From NCBI GenBank assembly GCA_022563275.1, contig JADFNR010000058.1:1-20827 (forward strand): DNA of 20,827 nt, read 5' to 3'. Each line of letters begins with the position of its first letter. The stretch's first letter is position 1. The notes beneath the pieces were generated by a model, which saw nothing but the letters and a program-made list of their open reading frames with translations, was not told the origin of the DNA and made no database searches. Positions 15,720-20,827 of this stretch are shown here, piece after piece. A program made the translations under genes and the position numbers. The stretch comes from Chloroflexota bacterium. Lineage in GTDB: Bacteria; Chloroflexota; Dehalococcoidia; UBA3495.

Positions 15720-16391
15720 ATGGTCAACGGAATCGACGAGGCCTTCCAAGATCGCCTGAAGCAAGCCGAATCTGCGGAACGAGAGATGCAGCGGCTAGAG
15801 CCACTGGCTGCGGAAGCTCCCCAATTGCGCCTGCAAAAGGCCAAAGTCCAAAAGGAAGAAGAACGGAGGCGGGCCAAAGATGACTCGCTCTCGAAAGCTA
15901 AAAACGCGGCCCAATCCGCCTCCGACAAACAGAACCGGGTGCCAGAGTTGCTGGGCCAGGCCGCCCGCGCCGTCATCGAGTTGTACACCTTGATCAAAGA
16001 GATAGACGTCTCCCGCCGCCAGGCCCTGGAGGCGTTGGCCGTGGCCGACCGTGTCGATTACGACATCGAATTGGAAGAGGGCGAAGAGCACGAGCGCTCT
16101 CTGGACCGGGACACCCGGGGGCTGGCCTACGCCCTGGCCGCCCGCCACGGAGACACCAAGATCAAACAGATGTTGGAGGAACTCGATCCCGAGTTCACCA
16201 TGCTGCGGGGCTGCAACCTGGACGAGCCGCTCTACCGCGACGTGGCCAATTTCGTGGTCCACCACGCCGTGCCCAAAGAAGCCCCGCCCCAAGCGCTCAT
16301 GAGTACACCCGCCGCCGGACCGGCGCCCAACGGTTCTGAACCCGCATCTCCGGAGCGTCCCTCCAGCGACTCCAGCGGCTCCGACGTCTAA
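15720..16391 (+). CDS. Hypothetical coiled-coil protein, 223 aa
   Basis: Not recognised. ATG 15720 follows AGGAG (15707-15711) by 8 bases. Residues about 5-75 are a charged coiled coil (Lys/Glu/Ala-rich with heptads through QKAKVQKEEERRRAKDD). Residues 80-150 continue helical with VIELYTLIKEIDVSRRQALEALAVADRVD divided by acidic patches. A compact segment follows (ALAARHGDTKIKQMLEELDPEFTMLRG, interrupted). The last 40 residues are Pro/Ser-rich and disordered. No signal peptide or membrane helix, so likely cytoplasmic. Divergent from the deacetylase; upstream of the crotonase gene by 85 bases. A structural or scaffold role is possible; no function is proposed. Confidence 0.75.
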   Translation: MVNGIDEAFQDRLKQAESAEREMQRLEPLAAEAPQLRLQKAKVQKEEERRRAKDDSLSKAKNAAQSASDKQNRVPELLGQAARAVIELYTLIKEIDVSRRQALEALAVADRVDYDIELEEGEEHERSLDRDTRGLAYALAARHGDTKIKQMLEELDPEFTMLRGCNLDEPLYRDVANFVVHHAVPKEAPPQALMSTPAAGPAPNGSEPASPERPSSDSSGSDV

Positions 16392-16476
16392 ACCAGCGGG
16401 CCTATAGACCGGCGGGCCCCCCCAAACTAAGACCCTCATATTCCCGGACCCGGTGACATCGACGGGAGATACTGAT

Positions 16477-17238
16477 ATGGCTTCTCTGGACCAGTATGCC
16501 GATAAATACCAGAGCATCCGCATGGAACGCCGCAACGGGATCTTGCAGATGACCTTCCACACCGATGGCGGGCCCCTGCAATGGGGTGGCGGGCCCCATA
16601 CCGAATTTTCCCAGGTCTTCTCCGACGTTGGCGCCGACCCCGAGAACCGTATCATTATCATGACCGGCACCGGCGACGTCTTTACCGGCCCCCCAGGCAC
16701 CGCCGCCGGCGCCCCCAAACGGGCGCCTAGAGAATGGGACCAGACCTACTGGGAAGGGAAACGCATCCTGACCAGCCTGCTGGACATCGAAGTCCCCATG
16801 ATCAGCGCCATCAACGGCCCCGCCCTCCGCCACTCGGAGATTCCCCTGCTTTGCGACATCGTCCTCGCCTCGGACAACGCCGCGTTCCAGGATTCGGGCC
16901 ACTTCATGAGCGGGCTCGTTCCCGGCGACGGCATGCACATCGTCTATCCCCTGCTGTTGGGGCTGAACCGGGGCCGTTATTTCCTGCTGACCGGCCAGAG
17001 GATCGAAGCCCAAGAAGCCAAGACCCTGGGGCTGGTGAACGAGGTCTTGCCCCCGGCCGAGTTGCTGCCCAGGGCCTGGGAACTGGCGGAGCAGATGGCC
17101 CAGCAATCGGATATCGTGCTGCGCTACAGCCGGGTGGCCATGACCTTGGTGGTGAAGCGCCTGATCCACGACCTGCTGGGCTATGGGTTGGCCCTGGAGG
17201 GCCTGGGGTCGGCCGATACATTGCTAAACCAAGGCTAA
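16477..17238 (+). CDS. Crotonase-superfamily 6-oxocamphor-hydrolase-like beta-diketone hydrolase
   Basis: 253 aa from ATG 16477, which follows GGGAG (16464-16468) by 8 bases; an in-frame GTG at 16453 has no site. The crotonase fold is clear (PMISAINGPALRHSEIP, LCDIVLAS, GLNRGRYFLLTGQ, AKTLGLVNEVL). The second catalytic Glu of enoyl-CoA hydratases is absent. Instead the residues of Rhodococcus 6-oxocamphor hydrolase are found at matching spacing: H119, H142 and D151 (for His122, His145, Asp154) and E241 (Glu244), with H41 near His45. That enzyme cleaves a C-C bond in a cyclic beta-diketone by retro-Claisen reaction, without CoA. So C-C hydrolysis of a diketone is more likely than enoyl-CoA hydration. 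The natural substrate is unknown; camphor is not implied. The stop codon lies inside an 11-bp tandem repeat. Confidence 0.85.
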   Translation: MASLDQYADKYQSIRMERRNGILQMTFHTDGGPLQWGGGPHTEFSQVFSDVGADPENRIIIMTGTGDVFTGPPGTAAGAPKRAPREWDQTYWEGKRILTSLLDIEVPMISAINGPALRHSEIPLLCDIVLASDNAAFQDSGHFMSGLVPGDGMHIVYPLLLGLNRGRYFLLTGQRIEAQEAKTLGLVNEVLPPAELLPRAWELAEQMAQQSDIVLRYSRVAMTLVVKRLIHDLLGYGLALEGLGSADTLLNQG

Positions 17239-17263
17239 ACCAGGGCTAAACCAGGGCTGAACC
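17223..17263 (+). repeat. 11-bp tandem repeat spanning the stop codon of the crotonase gene
   Basis: GCTAAACCAAG, GCTAAACCAGG, GCTAAACCAGG and a partial GCTGAACC follow head to tail (17223-17263). The stop TAA (17236-17238) is inside unit 2. As 11 is not a multiple of 3, copy-number change would shift frame after the first unit. Confidence 0.85.
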
Positions 17264-17356
17264 GATGCTTCCAACGCCCATTTCAACCTGGAGAACACCG
17301 GCCCCGGTGGCAGAGCGGGGCTTGAAAATGCGAACCTATTCTGGCAAGATGAGCCT

Positions 17357-18274
17357 ATGCGAATCGGCGCTTTCGAATTGATCGAACCCCTTCCGGAGCT
17401 CAAGGAGCCCCACGTGTTCGCCATGGTGCGTCCGTGGGTGGACGTGGGCAGCGTGGGCACCCTCACGCTCAACCGTCTGGAACGGTTCATGGGTTCCAAG
17501 GAACTGGGACGCCTCGCACGCCCAGGCACCTTCTTCGACTTCACCCGCTACCGGCCAAACATGCGCCTGGTAGACGGAAAACGCGAGGTCAAGATACCCA
17601 ACAGCATCATCCGTTACGCCATCACCGAGGATGGGCCGGATTACCTGTTCCTGCACCTGATGGAACCCCACTCCAACGGCGAGGACTACACGGATTCCAT
17701 CTTGGAAGTCGTGAAACACTTCAACGTGAAGCGCTACTGCCGTTTGGGCGCCATGTACGACGCGGTGCCCCACACCCGCCCCCTATTGGTGACCGGCAGT
17801 CTGGGCGACGTGGTCCAGAACCACCCGGTGCCCAACTTCAAGATCCGCCAGAGCACCTACCAGGGCCCCACCACCATCATGAACCTGCTTTCGGAAGGGA
17901 TCGAGAAGGACGGAATAGAGTCCATCAACTTCATGGTCCACCTGCCCCAATACGTGCAATTGGAAGAGGACTACGCCGGGACTTCACGCATGATCGAGGT
18001 CCTTTCGTCGGTCTACAGCAACATTCCCGCCGACCTGGCCCCGGTGCGCCGGGGACAGCGGCAGTACCGGGAGTTGAACTCCACCCTTGACCGGAACACG
18101 GAGCTCAAGACCCTGATCCAGCAGATGGAAGCCTATTACGACGCCCAGCTCGACTCAGAAGATGCCCCGTCGCCGTCCACCAAGGAACAGACTCCCACCA
18201 CCAAGTTGTCGCCGGCGATCGAGGAGTTCCTCAGCGAATTGGGCGGACGCCTGGACTCGGACCCCGAAGATTAG
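17357..18274 (+). CDS. PAC2-family protein
   Basis: 305 aa from ATG 17357; the ribosome site is weak (GATGAG-like), and no better start is seen. Family signs: FAMVRPWVDVGSVGTLTLNRLE, GTFFDFTRYRP, LFLHLMEPHS, the stretch RLGAMYDAVPHTRP, and the late FMVHLPQYVQLEEDYAG segment. PAC2 is the fold of proteasome assembly chaperone 2. Actinobacterial and archaeal members exist, often of unknown role; some archaeal ones bind ATP or proteasome parts. Residues 250-305 are acidic and disordered. No proteasome or Mpa genes lie in this window, so a link to protein degradation is not shown. Probably cytoplasmic. Lies 118 bases after the crotonase gene. Confidence 0.72.
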   Translation: MRIGAFELIEPLPELKEPHVFAMVRPWVDVGSVGTLTLNRLERFMGSKELGRLARPGTFFDFTRYRPNMRLVDGKREVKIPNSIIRYAITEDGPDYLFLHLMEPHSNGEDYTDSILEVVKHFNVKRYCRLGAMYDAVPHTRPLLVTGSLGDVVQNHPVPNFKIRQSTYQGPTTIMNLLSEGIEKDGIESINFMVHLPQYVQLEEDYAGTSRMIEVLSSVYSNIPADLAPVRRGQRQYRELNSTLDRNTELKTLIQQMEAYYDAQLDSEDAPSPSTKEQTPTTKLSPAIEEFLSELGGRLDSDPED

Positions 18275-18369
18275 GCGAGCGCCCCGGCTTTTTTCCTTTA
18301 GGCTTTCCGGCTCCCCCTTTCCCGTCGTCCCCGCACTTTCCTTCCCGTTGTCCGGTTCACTTTCCTGCT

Positions 18370-18378
18370 TGCTATAAT
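18370..18378 (+). promoter_or_regulatory. Extended -10 promoter of the DinB-like gene
   Basis: TGCTATAAT, identical to the box at 13669-13677, lies about 57 bases before ATG 18435. A weak TTGTCC at 18348-18353 is 19 bases upstream. Confidence 0.72.
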
Positions 18379-18434
18379 GGCCCCGGTCTTTCGACTCAAC
18401 TCAGGCACGCCCATTTCAAGCAGGTGATTCTCCA

Positions 18435-19007
18435 ATGCAACTTAAGCACTTTGTCCAGGGCTGTTTCGAGCAGCATTACAACGCCATGATGCGGACGGTC
18501 GACGGGCTTAGCCCCGCCGAGATGGCCTGGACACCCAACGGCCAATGCTCATCCATCGCCTTCTTGGTCTGGCACTACGGCCGCACCCTGGACCGCTGGC
18601 TGCACACCCGGATCAAGGGCGACGCCCAGGTGTGGGAGGGCGGCGGCTGGGCCGAAAGACTGGGCCGCGCCCCCGCCGTGGAGAGCGACACCGGCTACGG
18701 CTTCACGCCTGACCAACTAAAAACCTTCAAGGCCCCCAGCACAGGACCGCTGTTGGAGTACGTGGCCCTGGTCCGCCAAGAGAGCATCGACTATTTCGAG
18801 TCCCTGAGCGAGGCCGATTTCGACACCATCACCGTCACCAACCCCAGGGGCGGGACCATGCCGCTGGCCGTCATGTGCCAGCAGCTCATCTGGGAGTTCA
18901 ATCAGCACGGCGGCGCGATGGCCTACCTCCGGGGCGAGCAGCGTGGATTGGAAGACCCAGGGTACTCGGGCGGTCTCTTGGAGTCGTTGGCCGAAAAGGC
19001 GAAGTGA
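18435..19007 (+). CDS. DinB-like four-helix metal-binding protein
   Basis: 190 aa from ATG 18435, with AGGTGA about 9 bases upstream. The DinB/YfiT fold (also found in mycothiol-dependent maleylpyruvate isomerases) is suggested by GLSPAEMAWTPNGQCSSIAFLVWHYGRTLDRW, split over helices 1-2, and LIWEFNQHGGAMAYLRG in helix 4. Metal ligands in this family are three His: one in helix 2 and two spaced by four in helix 4. Here H47 and H158 are present, but the position four before H158 is Glu154. The site may be altered or use Glu as ligand. Likely cytoplasmic. The protein could act on a thiol or be a metal-dependent transferase; function unproven. Own promoter upstream, and trpS follows after 119 bases. 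Confidence 0.78.
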   Translation: MQLKHFVQGCFEQHYNAMMRTVDGLSPAEMAWTPNGQCSSIAFLVWHYGRTLDRWLHTRIKGDAQVWEGGGWAERLGRAPAVESDTGYGFTPDQLKTFKAPSTGPLLEYVALVRQESIDYFESLSEADFDTITVTNPRGGTMPLAVMCQQLIWEFNQHGGAMAYLRGEQRGLEDPGYSGGLLESLAEKAK

Positions 19008-19044
19008 CCACGGCTTTCGACATTCTCCTGGCCCTCCCCAAGTC

Positions 19045-19073
19045 TTGCCGCTGATATGCCCCTATGCTACACT
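19045..19073 (+). promoter_or_regulatory. Promoter of trpS
   Basis: TTGCCG (4 of 6, 19045-19050) and TACACT (4 of 6, 19068-19073) are 17 bases apart, with TG at 19065-19066 making an extended -10. The leader would be about 45-50 bases, too short for a T-box or trp leader. Confidence 0.6.
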
Positions 19074-19126
19074 TTTGAGGTTCTCTCAGGCGTGAAATCC
19101 GCCAATTCGACACGTGATTCGGTGAC

Positions 19127-20146
19127 ATGACCCAACCAGCAAATAGCGGCCATAAAGGCGTGATCTTCTCCGGCATGCGGCCCACGGGCATGCTCCATCT
19201 TGGAAATTACATGGGGGCCCTGCAGAATTGGGTCGCCTTGCAGGAAGAATACAACTGCATCTACTGCGCCGTGGACATCCACGCCCTGACCACCCTGGAG
19301 ACCGGGGAAGAGACCAAAGACATCAAGCCCAACATCGAAGACATGGTGCTGGACTGGCTGGCGGCCGGGATCGACCCGGAGAAAAGTATCGTCTTCATCC
19401 AGTCCCACGTCCCGGAGGTCATGACCCTGCACACTCTCCTCAGCATGGTCACCCCCCTGGGCTGGCTGACCCGGGTGCCCACCTTCAAAGACAAGGTGCG
19501 CCAGATGCACGAGACCGAGGAGACGGTGAATTACGGGCTGGTGGGCTATCCGGTGCTCCAGACCGCCGACATCATCCTCTACAAGGCCGACACCGTCCCG
19601 GTGGGACAGGACCAGGTCCCCCACATAGAACTCTCCAGAGAGATCGTGCGCCGGTTCAACAACATGTTCGGCGACACCTTTCCCGAGCCTCAGGCCAAGC
19701 TCACCGATGCGCCGTTGTTGTTGGGCCTGGACGGCCAGCACAAGATGTCAAAGACCCTGGACAACCATTTAGAGCTGGCCGCCACGCCTGAGGAGACCAC
19801 CAAGCGGGTCATGACCGCCTTCACCGACCCGCAACGCGTGCGCCGGGACATACCGGGACGCCCTGAGGTCTGCAATATCTACTCGCTGCACAAGATCTTC
19901 AGCGGGGCCGAAGCCACCAGCACCGTTTACGACGAATGCACCACCGCCGCACGGGGTTGTGTCGATTGCAAGCGCCACCTGGCCGACAGCATCAACGACT
20001 ACCTCAAGGACTTTCGTGAGCGGCGCTCGGACATAAAATCCCGTCCCGGTTACGTCCAGGAGATACTCCATGAGGGCGGGAAGAAGGCCAGGGCCATCGC
20101 CGTGGAGACCATCGCCGAGGTCTACGAGAAAATGGGGCTGGGGTAG
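19127..20146 (+). CDS. trpS: Tryptophan--tRNA ligase
   Basis: 339 aa, normal for bacterial TrpRS. ATG 19127 has only GGTGA close upstream. Class I synthetase signatures: the HIGH-type MLHLGNYMGALQNW (H24-N27), DIHALTTLE, VPTFKDKVRQMHE, YPVLQTADIILYKAD with PVGQDQVPHIELSREI, and the KMSKS loop as HKMSKTLDN (K206-T210), where the last Ser is Thr. This charges tRNA-Trp in the cytoplasm. The C-terminal helical domain carries VCNIYSLHKIFSG and CVDCKRHLADSIN, with several Cys that could bind metal in some TrpRS. Likely housekeeping and the only trpS visible. Independent promoter; the monophosphatase gene follows after 63 bases. Confidence 0.97.
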   Translation: MTQPANSGHKGVIFSGMRPTGMLHLGNYMGALQNWVALQEEYNCIYCAVDIHALTTLETGEETKDIKPNIEDMVLDWLAAGIDPEKSIVFIQSHVPEVMTLHTLLSMVTPLGWLTRVPTFKDKVRQMHETEETVNYGLVGYPVLQTADIILYKADTVPVGQDQVPHIELSREIVRRFNNMFGDTFPEPQAKLTDAPLLLGLDGQHKMSKTLDNHLELAATPEETTKRVMTAFTDPQRVRRDIPGRPEVCNIYSLHKIFSGAEATSTVYDECTTAARGCVDCKRHLADSINDYLKDFRERRSDIKSRPGYVQEILHEGGKKARAIAVETIAEVYEKMGLG

Positions 20147-20209
20147 TCCCGACTACATCGAGGACCTTCGGCTTTTTTGGGATTCTTTTAATCTATCAGT
20201 GGGATTTTT

Positions 20210-20827
20210 ATGCCTGATACATTGCCGGTGTCCAAAAACGGGCGCACTGCCATGGATGTTGCTTTGGAGGCTGCCCGCGCCGCCGGGACCATCATTCGCG
20301 ACCGGTTCCACTCGGAGAAAGAGGTCCACTTCAAGGGCCGCTCCGACATCGTGACCGATGTTGACCTGGCCGCCGAGAAGACGATCTTGGACCTGCTCAC
20401 CGGCGAGTTCCCAGATTTCAGCGTTCTGGCCGAGGAGTCCAAGCCCGTTGACAACGACTCGCCTTACAAGTGGGTGGTCGACCCCCTGGACGGCACCCGG
20501 AACTACGCCCACGGCATCCCTCATTTCTGCACCATCATCGCCCTGGCCAAGGACGACCACATCGTGGCCGGCGTGACCTACGACCCGGTGCGGGAGGAGA
20601 TGTTCACCGCCGAGGAGGGCAAGGGGGCATACCTCAACGGCGCAAAGATCACCGCCTCCGAGACCACGGAACTGAGCCGCAGCCTGCTCTGCTGCGACCT
20701 TGGCTACGTTGACGAGAAAGCCGGACTGGCCTTGGACATGGTGCGCTCGCTTTGGCCGGGGATGTACAGCATCCGTTTCATGGGATCGTCGGGCCTGGGG
20801 CTGGCCTACGCCGCCGCCGGCCGGGTG
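20210..20827 (+). CDS. Inositol-monophosphatase-family phosphatase, 3'-truncated by window edge
   Basis: 206 codons from ATG 20210 to the right edge, still open. The IMPase superfamily metal sites are present: E75 in LAEES (Glu70 of human IMPA1), D91 and D94 in DPLDGTRNY (Asp90, Asp93), and the end GSSGLGLAYAAAGR, which usually precedes the last metal Asp just beyond the edge. SDIVTDVDLAAE is the usual N-terminal motif. The enzyme removes phosphate from inositol-1-phosphate or similar sugar/nucleotide phosphates using Mg2+; SuhB, HisN-like or fructose-bisphosphatase activity cannot be told apart here. A second in-frame ATG at 20252 is possible. Probably after trpS in one unit, but with 63 bases between. 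Confidence 0.9.
   Translation, partial: MPDTLPVSKNGRTAMDVALEAARAAGTIIRDRFHSEKEVHFKGRSDIVTDVDLAAEKTILDLLTGEFPDFSVLAEESKPVDNDSPYKWVVDPLDGTRNYAHGIPHFCTIIALAKDDHIVAGVTYDPVREEMFTAEEGKGAYLNGAKITASETTELSRSLLCCDLGYVDEKAGLALDMVRSLWPGMYSIRFMGSSGLGLAYAAAGRV

Noticed and set aside
18275..18320. T-run after the PAC2 gene (GGCTTTTTTCC)
   Set aside because: I could not find a good stem before the T run, so I did not call a terminator.
18385..18400. TTCGACTC string resembling a tRNA T-arm
   Set aside because: No acceptor, D or anticodon stems could be built around it.
20147..20209. T-run between trpS and the monophosphatase gene
   Set aside because: Only 4-bp imperfect stems can be drawn before CTTTTTT; not enough for a terminator call.

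Overview
The window is GC-rich bacterial chromosomal DNA with closely spaced genes on both strands, mostly +. There are no rRNA or tRNA genes, no transposase, no phage genes and no CRISPR array. The gene mix suggests a free-living Chloroflexota bacterium, perhaps SAR202 or a Dehalococcoidia relative: an FMN-dependent 2-hydroxy-acid oxidase, a luciferase-like flavin monooxygenase, a 6-oxocamphor-hydrolase-like crotonase, a sulfite-oxidase-fold protein, a PAL-like NHL protein, an HspR-type heat-shock regulator and a selenocysteine-containing SelD. The taxonomic call is inference from gene content only, because the window holds no marker RNA.

Layout. 1-815: 3' part of an FMN-dependent hydroxy-acid oxidase. 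890-2827: large secreted or surface lipoprotein-like protein (PKD, three Ig-like repeats, concanavalin-like end) in visibly AT-richer DNA. 2919-4492: three-gene + unit (PAL-like NHL protein, SnoaL-like protein, 65-aa unknown) ending at a bidirectional terminator shared with a convergent DHA2-type MFS exporter (4594-6090, -). 6091-6421: divergent control region with a strong promoter whose -35 box lies inside a palindrome. 6422-7606: luciferase-like monooxygenase. 7731-8777: selD, read through an in-frame UGA at codon 17, with a SECIS-like hairpin downstream. 8894-9505: sulfite-oxidase-fold protein. 9506-9833: non-coding, with two related GC-rich hairpins and the terminator of a minus-strand zinc-ribbon gene (9834-10052).

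10180-13528 is a heat-shock operon in the order hspR-grpE-dnaK, without dnaJ, behind a near-consensus promoter spanned by an inverted repeat. 13529-13771 is a repeat-rich control region with an extended -10 promoter, followed by a small acidic protein (13772-14113) and a strong terminator. 14305-15444 (-) is an AcuC/class I HDAC-like deacetylase, divergent from a coiled-coil protein of unknown function (15720-16391). Then come the 6-oxocamphor-hydrolase-like crotonase (16477-17238), a PAC2-family protein, a DinB-fold protein, trpS, and the 5' part of an inositol-monophosphatase-family gene that runs off the right edge.

How they work together. The flavin enzymes, the beta-diketone-hydrolase-like crotonase and the exporter would suit a heterotroph that oxidises and cleaves unusual organic compounds, but no single pathway is assembled here. 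SelD implies that selenocysteine machinery (selA, selB, tRNA-Sec) lies elsewhere in the genome. HspR-GrpE-DnaK looks like a self-regulated chaperone unit. The best candidates for a second look are the Sec-SelD with its SECIS, the conserved oxocamphor-hydrolase residues, the PAL active-site set, and the palindromes and repeats in the control regions.
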